From: Halothiobacillus sp. 35-54-62
GTDB lineage: Bacteria > Pseudomonadota > Gammaproteobacteria > Halothiobacillales > Halothiobacillaceae
Length of the DNA stretch: 44,599 nt
Reading direction: 5' to 3'
Assembly (NCBI GenBank): GCA_002281295.1
Contig: NCFS01000008.1
Span: forward strand, 1-44,599
Part shown: piece after piece, positions 27,520 to 36,023 of the stretch
Layout: each line of letters starts with the position of its first letter
Position numbering within the stretch: the stretch's first letter is position 1
The notes under the pieces: generated by a model
Seen by the model: the letters and a program-made list of their open reading frames with translations, nothing else
Databases searched by the model: none
What the model was told of the DNA's origin: nothing
Program-made: the position numbers and the translations under genes

Positions 27520-28155
27520 TCAAGCGTCTGGCGTAAGCACCGCGCGCACCGGCGCAAAGCTCCGCCGATGTGCCGGGCAGGCACCAAACTCAAGGAGTAG
27601 CGCCCGATGCCGCGCGGTGGGGTAGCCCTTGTGCCGGGCAAACTCATACTGCGGGTAGCGCGCATCCAGCATCACCATTTGGCGATCCCGCGTTACTTTC
27701 GCCAAAATCGAGGCGCTGGCAATCGCCGCATCCCGTCCATCGCCGCCGATCATCGGGATGCATTCTCGATTGCCCCAAACCGCCGCATCCATTTTGGGGC
27801 AATGGGTGCCATCCACATGAATCCGCTGCAATGCATGCCCTTGGCTGAGCAGCATTTCGACCGCGCGGCGCATGGCCAACAGCGAAGCTTGCAAAATATT
27901 CAAGGTATCAATTTCAGCCACGCTCGCCTCGCTAATCGCAAAGGCCGTGGCCTTTTGAGTGATTTCATCGAATAACCGCGCCCGCGCCATGGCACTGAGT
28001 TTTTTGGAATCATTCACGCCCATAATCGGCCGGCGGGCATCTAAAATTACCGCCGCCGCCACAACCGAGCCTGCCAAAGGCCCGCGACCGGCCTCATCCA
28101 CACCCGCATAACAGGTGTCGGCTTCGCGCATCTCAAATAATGGCAATTGCGGCAT
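27520..28155 (-). CDS. rnhB: Ribonuclease HII
   Basis: A 211-residue enzyme that cuts RNA in RNA-DNA hybrids. Acidic active site: YAGVDEAGRGPLAGSVVAAAVIL near residue 17, RIHVDGTHCP near 107 and SASILAKVTRDRQM near 145, followed by YEFARHKGYPTARHR. ATG at 28155 behind GAGGGGG. In most proteobacteria rnhB lies just after lpxB on the same strand, but here the two are divergent with 35 bp between starts, indicating a local inversion. Confidence 0.94.
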   Translation of the reverse strand: MPQLPLFEMREADTCYAGVDEAGRGPLAGSVVAAAVILDARRPIMGVNDSKKLSAMARARLFDEITQKATAFAISEASVAEIDTLNILQASLLAMRRAVEMLLSQGHALQRIHVDGTHCPKMDAAVWGNRECIPMIGGDGRDAAIASASILAKVTRDRQMVMLDARYPQYEFARHKGYPTARHRALLLEFGACPAHRRSFAPVRAVLTPDA

Positions 28156-28190
28156 ACTGCCCCCTCTGTTTAACTTAAATTGAGTGTGCG

Positions 28191-29423
28191 ATGACCACTT
28201 CGATTAGCCCCGCCCCCACCCAAACGCCGCCCCTGCGCCTTTTTTTTGCCGCCGGCGAAGCCTCGGGCGATCATTATGCCGCCGAACTTTTTTTGCGCAT
28301 CAAAAGCCAATATCCCCATTGCCAAGCGCAAGGCCTAGGCGGGGCGGAAAGCCGTGCGGCCGGCATAAAAACCGTGGTGGATTTGCAAACCGTTTCGGTC
28401 ATGGGGCTAGTCGAGGTGCTCAAACATTATGGCCAACTCAAACGGGCGCTTAACGCCTTAATTGAGGCGATGGTCGCCCATAATACTGATTTATTAATCG
28501 CGATTGATTTTCAAGAATTCAATCAGCGCCTAGCCAAAGCGGCGCGCAAACGGGGCGTTAAAGTCTTATTTTTTGTCGCGCCGCAAGTGTGGGCTTGGCG
28601 CCCTAAACGCGCCGCTAAATTTGCCCAAGTGGCCGATCACCTCGCCGTGTTATTCGATTTTGAAGTACCCCTGTTTGCAAAATATGGCTTGCCCACCACC
28701 CATGTAGGCCACCCGCTCCGCGATTTAATCCCCGCCGAGCTATGCAAAACCGCCGCTACCGCCACGCTCATTCAAACGCAAGCACGGCAAAACCTGAATG
28801 TATCCCGTGAGGGCATCGTCATCGGCTTGCTGCCCGGCAGTCGCCAAAGTGAGCTTACCCGGCTATTGCCCGTGTTGCTGGCCACCGCGCAACGGTTGTT
28901 GGATGAACATCCCACCTGGCGCTTTGTGCTACCGCTGGCCTCATCCATTCCGCCCGATTGGTTTAATGCCTTGCTGGCCGAAAGCCTGCCCAGCCCCGCA
29001 CTCAAGGCGGCGCTCACCCTCACCTCAGGGCAGGCGCGCCGCGTGATGGCGGCAGCAGATGCCTTAATTATCGCCTCGGGCACCGCCACGCTGGAGGCGG
29101 CGCTCATCGGCACCCCGATGGTGCTGATATACAAAACCCACCCCCTCACCTACCGCATTGCCCGCTATTTGGTGAATGTCGCGCGCATCGGCCTGCCCAA
29201 TATCGTACTGGGGCAAGATTGCGTGCCAGAACTCATCCAAGATGACGCCAATCCACCGGCCATTCAAGCCGAGCTCAATCACCTAATACACGATGAAATG
29301 GATAACCAACGCGCTTGCTTGAACGCCATTGCGGCTCACTTAGGCCCATTGGGCGCCCTAGATCAACTCGCCCAATTGGCGCTGCACTTGGCAGCCCCCT
29401 CACAAACAACAGCGCGCAATTAA
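28191..29423 (+). CDS. lpxB: Lipid-A-disaccharide synthase
   Basis: A 410-residue GT19 enzyme that joins UDP-2,3-diacylglucosamine and lipid X in lipid A synthesis at the inner membrane. Motifs: FFAAGEASGDHYAAELF at the N-terminus, MGLVEVLKHYG, FVAPQVWAWRPKRAAKFA, HVGHPLRD, LLPGSRQSEL and ASGTATLEAALIGTPMVLIYKTHPLTY. ATG at 28191. The usual lpxD-fabZ-lpxA neighbours are not in the window. Its 3' end overlaps the convergent argE gene by 24 bp. Confidence 0.95.
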   Translation: MTTSISPAPTQTPPLRLFFAAGEASGDHYAAELFLRIKSQYPHCQAQGLGGAESRAAGIKTVVDLQTVSVMGLVEVLKHYGQLKRALNALIEAMVAHNTDLLIAIDFQEFNQRLAKAARKRGVKVLFFVAPQVWAWRPKRAAKFAQVADHLAVLFDFEVPLFAKYGLPTTHVGHPLRDLIPAELCKTAATATLIQTQARQNLNVSREGIVIGLLPGSRQSELTRLLPVLLATAQRLLDEHPTWRFVLPLASSIPPDWFNALLAESLPSPALKAALTLTSGQARRVMAAADALIIASGTATLEAALIGTPMVLIYKTHPLTYRIARYLVNVARIGLPNIVLGQDCVPELIQDDANPPAIQAELNHLIHDEMDNQRACLNAIAAHLGPLGALDQLAQLALHLAAPSQTTARN

Positions 29424-30548
29424 CGCCCGCACCATCCGCACCGTGTCATCCAGCGCGGATAATTCAATATATTCATCGGGTTGATGCGCCTCATCAATCC
29501 GCCCAGGCCCAAAAACCACCGTATCGCAGCCCAGCGCTTTATAAAAGGGCGCTTCAGTGCCAAATGCCACCGCTTTAGGTGCCTTGCCACTAATTTGAGT
29601 TAAAAACGCGGTCAGTTGAGAATGCTCGCCGCTAGAGAACGGCTCAACCCCCGGCGATAAGGTATGGGTTTCAAACGTAAAATCCGTATCCTTGAGCGCC
29701 GCCTGCACCCGCTCGCGCAGGGCATACCGCAAAGCTGCCCCATCCATACCCGGCAGCGGGCGCACATCAAAATGCACAGCGCATTGCGGGCAGATGCGGT
29801 TCGGGTTATCGCCGCCGCAAATATGGCCGAAATTCACCGTGGTGTACGGCACTAAAAAAGCCGCATTTTGCTGCAATTTCAAAGAATCACGCCACGCGGT
29901 AAGCGCCGCTAAAACCCGTGTCATGCCATCAATCGCATTCAACCCCTTGTCTGGATCGCTTGAATGCCCGCTGCGGCCAAACACCGTCACCGCCTCCATC
30001 ATCACGCCCTTATGTAAATGCACCGGCGTTAAATTCGTTGGCTCGCCAATCACACAAAACCGCGCTTTTGGCCGCCCAAGACGCGCCAGCAAACACGCAC
30101 CATCCATACTGCTTTCTTCATCGGCCGTGGCCACAATAATCAGCGGTTGGCGTAAATCCCCCGCCTTAAATACGCGCGCCGCCTCGATGGCCAAGGCCAA
30201 AAAACTCTTCATATCAGCCGAGCCCAAGCCATAGCCCCGCCCCTCAAGCTCGGTCCATACAAACGGATCAAACCGCCATCGCGCCGCATCCCAAGGCACC
30301 GTATCGGTATGGCCGGCTAAAATCAGCCCATCAGATGCCGACGCATCACCCAGCGTCGCAATTAAATTGGCCTTATCCCGATGATGTTCCAACGGCAAAA
30401 TTTCAACCAAAAACCCAGCAGACTCAAGCCAACCCGCCAGCAAATCAATCACCGCCCGATTACCCATATCAAACTGCGGCGACACACTACTCACCGACGG
30501 AGTCGCAATTAATTGAGCAAGCATGTGGGATAAAGCAGGTGCGGGCAT
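29400..30548 (-). CDS. argE: Acetylornithine deacetylase
   Basis: A 382-residue M20-family metallohydrolase of arginine synthesis, the same length as E. coli ArgE. Metal ligands and catalytic residues: LAGHTDTVPWD (His, Asp), GSADMKSFLA (Asp), TADEESSMDGA (the general-base and metal Glu pair) and the C-terminal GRIDEAHQPDEYI (His). The ATG at 30548 (MPAPALSHMLAQL) is preferred over a TTG four codons upstream because GGAG sits six bases before it. It converges on lpxB with a 24-bp overlap of coding ends. Confidence 0.93.
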   Translation of the reverse strand: MPAPALSHMLAQLIATPSVSSVSPQFDMGNRAVIDLLAGWLESAGFLVEILPLEHHRDKANLIATLGDASASDGLILAGHTDTVPWDAARWRFDPFVWTELEGRGYGLGSADMKSFLALAIEAARVFKAGDLRQPLIIVATADEESSMDGACLLARLGRPKARFCVIGEPTNLTPVHLHKGVMMEAVTVFGRSGHSSDPDKGLNAIDGMTRVLAALTAWRDSLKLQQNAAFLVPYTTVNFGHICGGDNPNRICPQCAVHFDVRPLPGMDGAALRYALRERVQAALKDTDFTFETHTLSPGVEPFSSGEHSQLTAFLTQISGKAPKAVAFGTEAPFYKALGCDTVVFGPGRIDEAHQPDEYIELSALDDTVRMVRALIARCCL

Positions 30549-30711
30549 CTCAAACTCCAATCAAAATAACAACACACAATTTAGCACGCAGCGCCCACTA
30601 AAACGGGAACGCAACAAACCCGCGCGCAAAAAACCGCCCTTAAAGCAAATATTTTATTTGCATTCATAAAGTTGGCTAAATTTAGGCTGCGTAACAAGCC
30701 AAGCGATTCGG

Positions 30712-30740
30712 TGGACAGCCCCGCATCAAACGGCTATGAT
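30712..30740 (+). promoter_or_regulatory. Strong sigma70 promoter of the tRNA-Arg gene
   Basis: TGGACA (30712-30717), exactly 17 bp, then TATGAT (30735-30740). A GC-rich GCGCCC stretch follows directly, as at stringently controlled stable-RNA promoters. The tRNA 5' end is 15 bp after the -10 box. Confidence 0.7.
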
Positions 30741-30754
30741 GCGCCCACAAAAAT

Positions 30755-30794
30755 GCGCCCGTAGCTCAGATGGATAGAGTACAGCCCTCCGAAG
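30755..30794 (+). pseudogene. 5' half of tRNA-Arg (anticodon CCG), truncated
   Basis: From 30755 the bases fit a tRNA-Arg: acceptor strand GCGCCCG, TA, D-arm GCTC-AGATGGATA-GAGT, A, anticodon stem CAGCC and loop CTCCGAA with anticodon CCG. After the first two bases of the 3' anticodon stem (GG) the sequence becomes a thioredoxin-like coding region. The T-arm, 3' acceptor strand and CCA are missing, so no working tRNA can be made. Confidence 0.85.
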
Positions 30795-31604
30795 GTCATT
30801 GAGGCATCATTTCAAACCCCGGTACTGGTTGATTTTTGGGCGGCATGGTGTGGCCCTTGCCGCACGCTCATGCCCCTGCTGGCCAAAATTACCGAAAGTT
30901 ATGCAGGTAAATTGCATCTGGCCAAAGTCGATACCGATGCCGAGCAAGAGCTGGCGGGACATTTCGGCGTTCGCAGCCTGCCCACGGTAATGCTGGTGAT
31001 CAACGGTCAGCCGGTCGATCAATTCATGGGCGCATTGCCAGAGTCTCAAGTTCGGGAATTCCTGGAGAAACACATCACCTCCGAAGTCGATGCACTACGT
31101 CATCAAGCCCGTGACCTGGCCGCAACCGGTGCAGTAGAACCCGCCATCGCTTGCCTCAAGCAAGCCAATGTCATCGAACCCAACAACAGCGACATCCTGA
31201 TTGATCTGGCGCAGATTGTGAGTGATACCGGCGATTATGCCCAGGCCACGCAAATCTTGGACGCATTACCCATTGATGTGGCCACCCGCAAGGAAGTCAA
31301 AGAACTCAAGGCGCGCATCCACCTTGCCCAACATGCCAATGAGGGCCCGAGTTTGGAAGAACTGCACCAACGTGTTTCAGCCGACGACACGGATTTGGCC
31401 GCCCGCGAACAGCTCGCCGCTGCCCTGGCGATGCATCAGGATTATGAAGGCGCGTTGACGCAATTTTTCACCCTCATGCAGCGCGACCGTACCTTTAATG
31501 ACGATGCCGGACGTCGCGGGCTCCTGGATTTATTCGAGGTATTGGGTGCTGAACACCCCCTCACGAAAACGTGGCGGCGCAAAATGTTTGGCCTGTTGCA
31601 TTAA
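30795..31604 (+). pseudogene. cnoX: Thioredoxin-TPR co-chaperone CnoX/YbbN, N-terminus missing
   Basis: The open frame carries a thioredoxin domain (VIEASFQTPVLVDFWAAW, active site WCGPC at about 30846-30860, then SLPTVMLVINGQ) and a TPR-like C-terminal domain (ACLKQANVIEPNNSDILIDLA, LAQHANEGPSLEELHQRVSADDTDL, AREQLAAALAMHQDYEGAL). This is the layout of CnoX, a holdase that passes clients to GroEL and DnaK. The CGPC site means it should be redox-active, unlike E. coli CnoX. The usual first 10-20 residues and the start codon are absent: the frame runs back into the tRNA-Arg fragment with no ATG, GTG or TTG before the stop at 30762. The first in-frame ATG (30870) would delete the active site. 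Leucine is mostly CTG, unlike the genes to the left. Confidence 0.85.
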
Positions 31605-31621
31605 TCTTGATTACGGCAATG

Positions 31622-31682
31622 GCCTGACCGGCCGCACTCGGCAGTTGAGCGGCTGCGAACAGTGGCTTACGATAGGTCAGGC
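31622..31682 (+). other. Structured leader of the CDF exporter gene
   Basis: An outer 8-bp stem GCCTGACC/GGTCAGGC (31622-31629 with 31675-31682) encloses an inner stem GCCGC/GCGGC (31631-31635 with 31649-31653). It ends 30 bp before the CDF start. There is no T-run, and it matches no riboswitch I know. Confidence 0.45.
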
Positions 31683-31712
31683 AGCCTGTCTGAACATCCA
31701 ACGGAAACGCAA

Positions 31713-32741
31713 ATGCACACAGATCGTCATGATACCTCCTCCCCAATGTCGACTCAGGCGCCTTCCCCTGCGCCCCACGATCACACGCAAGCCGATTCGC
31801 ATGACGGGCACGATCACGACCATCATGGGCACCACCATCAGCTGCCAGACCAAATTAACCGGGTTTTTATCCTGGGTATCGCACTCAATGTGTTGTTTGT
31901 GGTTATCGAAGTCAGCTTTGGGCTTTGGAGCAATTCCATCGCCCTGCTCTCCGATGCCGCCCACAACCTCAGTGATGTGTTGGGGTTGCTGATTGCCTGG
32001 GGCGCCAGTGTATTAAGCCGGCACGCCGCCAGCCAACATTTCACCTATGGTCTGCGCAGCAGCACCATCTTGGCCGCGCTCATGAATGCGGCTTTTTTGA
32101 TCCTCATGACCCTGCTGATTCTCTGGGAAGCGCTGCCCCGTCTCATCACCCCCGAGCACGTGAATGGCGAAGTACTGATCTGGGTGGCTTTGGCGGGCGT
32201 TGTCATCAATGGATTAACCGCCCTGTTATTTCTGCGCGGACAAACCCACGATCTCAATCAACGCGGGGCTTTCTTGCACATGGCCGCCGACGCGGTCGTG
32301 TCCTTAGGGGTCGTTATCGCGGGCATCATCATCGTGTTTACCCATTGGAACTGGCTCGACCCCCTGATTAGCCTCGTGATTGGTTTTGTTATTTTGATCC
32401 CCGCCTGGCGCTTGCTGAAACAAGCGGCACGGTTGATCCTGCACGGCGTGCCTGAAGGCGTTAACCCCGATGAAGTTTTTGATTACCTGAAACACATACG
32501 CCAAGTCACCGATGTACATGATTTGCACATCTGGGCGCTGAGCACGACCGAAAATGCGCTGACCGCCCATTTGATTGTGGTGGACGGTCTATTGAATGAT
32601 GCCCTGCGCGAAAGCATCAATCACGAGTTGAGTGTGCGCTTCAATATCAACCACACCACCTTGCAAATTGAATCGGGCGATGGCCAGTTTCCCTGCGCCA
32701 GGGCACACGGCTGCCCCATGTCGCTTAATCACTCAGCCTAG
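31713..32741 (+). CDS. Cation diffusion facilitator, CzcD/ZitB-like zinc exporter
   Basis: A 342-residue CDF protein. The N-terminal about 50 residues contain a metal-binding-like His/Asp tract (HDGHDHDHHGHHH). Six membrane helices follow, with the ZnT-type transport-site residues: LLSDAAHNLSDVLGL in helix 2 (HxxxD) and LHMAADAVVSLGV in helix 5 (HxxxD). A soluble C-terminal domain has DVHDLHIWALST. This places it in the CzcD/ZitB/ZnT branch, distinct from FieF at 8072. ATG at 31713 follows ACGGAAACG; a GTG at 31662 lies inside the structured leader and is less likely. Its role would be export of Zn, Cd or Co from the cytoplasm. Confidence 0.9.
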   Translation: MHTDRHDTSSPMSTQAPSPAPHDHTQADSHDGHDHDHHGHHHQLPDQINRVFILGIALNVLFVVIEVSFGLWSNSIALLSDAAHNLSDVLGLLIAWGASVLSRHAASQHFTYGLRSSTILAALMNAAFLILMTLLILWEALPRLITPEHVNGEVLIWVALAGVVINGLTALLFLRGQTHDLNQRGAFLHMAADAVVSLGVVIAGIIIVFTHWNWLDPLISLVIGFVILIPAWRLLKQAARLILHGVPEGVNPDEVFDYLKHIRQVTDVHDLHIWALSTTENALTAHLIVVDGLLNDALRESINHELSVRFNINHTTLQIESGDGQFPCARAHGCPMSLNHSA

Positions 32742-32912
32742 CAGCCTGTCCACAATCCAGCCCCCCGGCGTCCGCGCGTTGGGTACAGGTCTGATCGGTC
32801 ATGGACGCAATGAGCAAGTCATCCGGGACATCCCAACCCACGGTAAACGAATGGCGAGCCACGAGGAAATGTATATACTAAACGTAAATCCATAAGCAGT
32901 AAGGTGCGCACA

Positions 32913-33139
32913 ATGAATTACGCGCGTGTTTTCCAATCGGGCAATAGCCAGGTCGGTTGCCAAAAGAATTCCGGTTCAATGCCCAGCAAGTGGAAATTTT
33001 CCGGCGGGGAAATGAAATTATTTTGCGTGAGCGCCCAAGCAGCTCGGCGTCAATTTTCGAGGTATTAACACAACTACCTGAAGATTTTATGGCGCGAGGT
33101 CGGCAAGATGAAGAGCCCCAGGAACGTGAGGCGTTCTGA
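32913..33139 (+). pseudogene. vapB: VapB/MazE-like (AbrB-fold) antitoxin, frameshifted
   Basis: ATG at 32913 follows AAGG and starts MNYARVFQSGNSQ, the typical first strand of a SpoVT/AbrB DNA-binding domain. The continuation RLPKEFRFNAQQVEIFRRGN and the C-terminal toxin-binding tail (SIFEVLTQLPEDFMARG) are in another frame. Between CAG and CGGTTG there are two bases where the family has codons for Ala and Val (six bases), suggesting a 4-nt loss near 32953. The stop overlaps the toxin ATG (TGATG). A TTG at 32957 could start a 60-residue product lacking the DNA-binding strand. Confidence 0.75.
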
Positions 33140-33543
33140 TGGCCGTTCGCTATTTGCTCGATACGAATATTTGTATCTACATTGCCCAACATAACCCACC
33201 CCACGTACGTGAGCGATTCGCCCGCCACACAGCGGACGAACTGGTTATGTCCGTTATCACCCTTGGGGAACTGCGATTTGGTGCGGAAAAAAGTCAATCG
33301 CGCGATCGCGCAGTTGCCGTGATTAATCAACTGGAATCCGTGATCCAGATTGCCCCTCTAACCGGGGTGGTGGGCGAACACTATGGACAAATTCGGGCTG
33401 CTTTGCAGAAAAGCGGTCAGCTACTTGGCAACAACGATTTGTGGCTTGCCGCACACGCCCGTGCTGAGGGGTGGATTTTGGTCACCAACAACGAACGCGA
33501 ATTTGTGCATGTGGACGGTTTGCAAATTGAAAACTGGTGCTAG
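33139..33543 (+). CDS. vapC: VapC-type PIN-domain toxin ribonuclease
   Basis: A 134-residue PIN-domain RNase of the VapC/MvpT kind, expected to cut tRNA or rRNA. Acidic residues of the active site: D8 (LLDTNICIY), E44 (TLGELRFG) and D100 (NNDLWLAAHA). The end VTNNEREFVHVDGLQIENW is typical. ATG overlaps the antitoxin stop by 1 bp, the usual coupling in vapBC. The toxin looks complete while the antitoxin frame is broken. Confidence 0.9.
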   Translation: MAVRYLLDTNICIYIAQHNPPHVRERFARHTADELVMSVITLGELRFGAEKSQSRDRAVAVINQLESVIQIAPLTGVVGEHYGQIRAALQKSGQLLGNNDLWLAAHARAEGWILVTNNEREFVHVDGLQIENWC

Positions 33544-33651
33544 TCCGTCCATTCACCTCAAACGCGTGGAAAACCGGTCTCAAATTGGCGTTGCCCTCTA
33601 ACGGATGGTTAAATTCAACAGCCTGGGAGACGGATTGGCCTGGCATAAATT

Positions 33652-34560
33652 TCAGACTTCCTCGATATCCAACAAGGGCAACCAATACCAATGATCGAGG
33701 TTTTGGCGAATCCATGACGTGAGCTGATGATCGAGCTTATCCGCGAGAACGCAGGCTTTGGTATGGGCGTCGCCCTCGCCTGAACTGCTCAGTTTCGGCT
33801 CAATGATGGCGCGATAACAACCCAGGCCATTCGGCTCGATATGCACGGGCAGAATATCGAGTCCGTAGCGAACGGCCAAACGTGTCGCAAACCAGAGATT
33901 GCCCCGATGACCGGTTCCCCGTCCGAATTGTGGGGACTGCACCGTGCCATTTTTTTCCTCATCAATGAATAGCACCACATTACTCCCTTGGGCGACGGCT
34001 TTGGTTATCTGCCGCATGGCAGAAGGTGAAGCGGGGATTAAATCTCCAGACATGCCGCCTTCAAATTGCCAGCGTGATCGCATTTCATGGGCCAATTGCG
34101 CATGAACGGAATTATTTAGTGGCAAATAAATATCACAAAATCGCCCCCCGACAAGCTCGGTAACACGACCGATCAATTCCCAGTGTGCGGTATGCGCACT
34201 CACCAGAATCACGGGCTTTGTGAGGTGTTCAAGGTAATCCAACCCAATAATTTCCAAACGATTTTCACGAACCAAGCGATGTAGAACCGGAATCTCGGCA
34301 TAAACCTGTCCCACGTGGCGGGTATGTTCAATAATCCGCCGTTCGCGTTCGGTTTGATCGGTAATGCCCATCAGGGTGGCGTAACTTTTATGCATCCTGC
34401 GAACCCAGAGGCGATTCGCACGGATCGCTTTTCGACCTTGCCGGGCGCCTAACCCCCCCCCAATCGACGAAACCCAAGGGATGGGCAAATAGCAGAATAA
34501 TCGGGCGAGCATCAGTTCAAAGCGATCTTTAACGGAGCGTGAATGCTGTCGCTTACCCAT
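33652..34560 (-). CDS. LpxL/HtrB-like lysophospholipid or lipid A acyltransferase
   Basis: A 302-residue membrane-associated acyltransferase. The catalytic HX4E motif is H123-E128 in VSAHTAHWEL. The family-typical NVVLFIDEEKNGTVQSPQFGRGTGHRG (substrate-binding) and PVHIEPNGLGCYRAIIEP follow. A hydrophobic N-terminal stretch (RLFCYLPIPWVSSIGGGLG) would hold it at the inner membrane. The start overlaps the P450 stop by 8 bp, and the gene is the last of the capsule-like operon. Its acceptor could be lipid A or the lysophospholipid anchor of the capsule. Context favours the latter, but this is inference. Confidence 0.82.
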   Translation of the reverse strand: MGKRQHSRSVKDRFELMLARLFCYLPIPWVSSIGGGLGARQGRKAIRANRLWVRRMHKSYATLMGITDQTERERRIIEHTRHVGQVYAEIPVLHRLVRENRLEIIGLDYLEHLTKPVILVSAHTAHWELIGRVTELVGGRFCDIYLPLNNSVHAQLAHEMRSRWQFEGGMSGDLIPASPSAMRQITKAVAQGSNVVLFIDEEKNGTVQSPQFGRGTGHRGNLWFATRLAVRYGLDILPVHIEPNGLGCYRAIIEPKLSSSGEGDAHTKACVLADKLDHQLTSWIRQNLDHWYWLPLLDIEEV

Positions 34561-35992
34561 GGTGTCTGGGTGCTAATGTCATGGGTAGACCGTCTTTCGG
34601 CCGCAAAGTTAAACGACACTCAATGCCCATCACATGATCCGGTTGAAGTTTGGCTTCAAAGCGTTGCGCGAGCGTTGCCAGGCACAGAATGCCTTCGGTC
34701 AAGCCAAAACGCAGCCCCAGACAAACGCGGTGTCCTACGCTGAATGGCACATAAACAAATTTATCGGGGCGGGTTTGACCGGGCAGGAATCGCTCGGGAA
34801 AAAAGTGATCGGGTTTTTCCCAAAAGAGCTCATGGCGGTGCAGTAACCAAGGCAATACCAGCACGATGGAATCAGGTTTGAGCTGTTTGCCGCGAATTTC
34901 ATCACTCGCCCTCGCCTGCCGGCTCAAAAGAGGCACCGGGGGATACAACCGCATCGTTTCCTCAAACACGGCACGGGTATAAGGCAAATGGGCGACATCA
35001 TCCAGGGTGGGCGCGCGGCCACCCAGGACGCGATCAAGTTCTTCATGCAGAAGTGTTGCCGCACGCGGATGATGATCGAGCAAATACCAGGCCCAAGCCA
35101 ATGAATTTGCAGTAGTTTCATGGCCGGCCATAAACATGACAATGGCTTCGTTGCGCACATCGACCAATTTAAGCGGACAACGTTTGGGGGCTGAATTTTT
35201 TCCCGCGTGCTCACCCAACAAGAGTGACAGCAGGGTCACGGTGGACTTATCGGTGCGGGTTTCATGCCGGGCAATGATATGGTCAATGACCTCATGAATT
35301 TTGCTCGCCGCCCTCATCGCCCGAATTCGTGCCAGCGGATTACGCATCCATTTGAGGAATGACAAACCAAACGTATCAGCCAGACTTAATTGTTCGATTG
35401 CTTTTTGGTAGTCAGAAAAACTGTTTACCACCTGAGCCGCTTCGGCATCAGATGTGTCGTCACCAAAAATGGTGCGACCAATAATGCGCGAGGTCAGTTT
35501 AGCCATTTCATGCAGCATATCCACCATGCCGTGGGGCGGCAGTGTCGCCCACTGATCGGCCAGTTCTTGTGCCGATTCAACCATGATCTCCGCAAACCCT
35601 GGCAACCGATCCGCTTCAAACGCCGGTGCGCAATAGGCGCGTCGATCTTTCCATAATTCGCCATCGCTCACAAACAAGCCATCACCCAGCAAGGGTTCGA
35701 GTGAATTTCGCATCTGCGGGCTTTTGCGATCGTAATTATCGTGCTCGTCCAAAAAAACGTGCCGCACGGTATCGGGGCTATTGCAGACAAAATAATGTTG
35801 ATTAAGCAATTGAAAATCGAATGTCAAACCACGATAAGCGCGCTCCGGCCAAACAACCAGCAAATTGGTTCTTAATTCAAATAACGATTTGATATCCCCC
35901 ATCCATTGAGTCGGCGGACGAACCGTGATCGGCACGGGTTCATCTATCTCCCGAACGGATTCAGGTAAATCCAACCGCTTAAATTGGCTCAT
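34553..35992 (-). CDS. Cytochrome P450
   Basis: A 479-residue heme monooxygenase. I-helix motif AGHETT at residues 289-294, K-helix E345-x-x-R348 (ETMR), and the heme loop FSVGHRVCLG with the ligand C424. No membrane anchor is visible, so it is likely soluble. It needs external redox partners (ferredoxin and reductase), and none is encoded in the window. Among known families it looks closest to fatty-acid or terpene hydroxylases of the CYP4/CYP102-like kind, with low certainty. The gene lies in a capsule-type operon between an LTA-synthase-like gene (31 bp upstream) and an LpxL-like gene (8-bp overlap). A lipid substrate is a reasonable inference. Confidence 0.93.
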   Translation of the reverse strand: MSQFKRLDLPESVREIDEPVPITVRPPTQWMGDIKSLFELRTNLLVVWPERAYRGLTFDFQLLNQHYFVCNSPDTVRHVFLDEHDNYDRKSPQMRNSLEPLLGDGLFVSDGELWKDRRAYCAPAFEADRLPGFAEIMVESAQELADQWATLPPHGMVDMLHEMAKLTSRIIGRTIFGDDTSDAEAAQVVNSFSDYQKAIEQLSLADTFGLSFLKWMRNPLARIRAMRAASKIHEVIDHIIARHETRTDKSTVTLLSLLLGEHAGKNSAPKRCPLKLVDVRNEAIVMFMAGHETTANSLAWAWYLLDHHPRAATLLHEELDRVLGGRAPTLDDVAHLPYTRAVFEETMRLYPPVPLLSRQARASDEIRGKQLKPDSIVLVLPWLLHRHELFWEKPDHFFPERFLPGQTRPDKFVYVPFSVGHRVCLGLRFGLTEGILCLATLAQRFEAKLQPDHVMGIECRLTLRPKDGLPMTLAPRHHG

Positions 35993-36023
35993 GATTCAAA
36001 TAACCCCAATACAATTCGTACGA

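Noticed and set aside
31681-32750. 10-bp direct repeat GCAGCCTGTC on both sides of the CDF gene (31681-31690 and 32741-32750)
   Set aside because: Too short for an attachment site or target duplication, the flanks differ and no recombinase is nearby; chance is likely.
32878-33330. 150-codon open frame opposite vapB-vapC
   Set aside because: It lies antisense to two genes with clear family matches and looks like a shadow frame.
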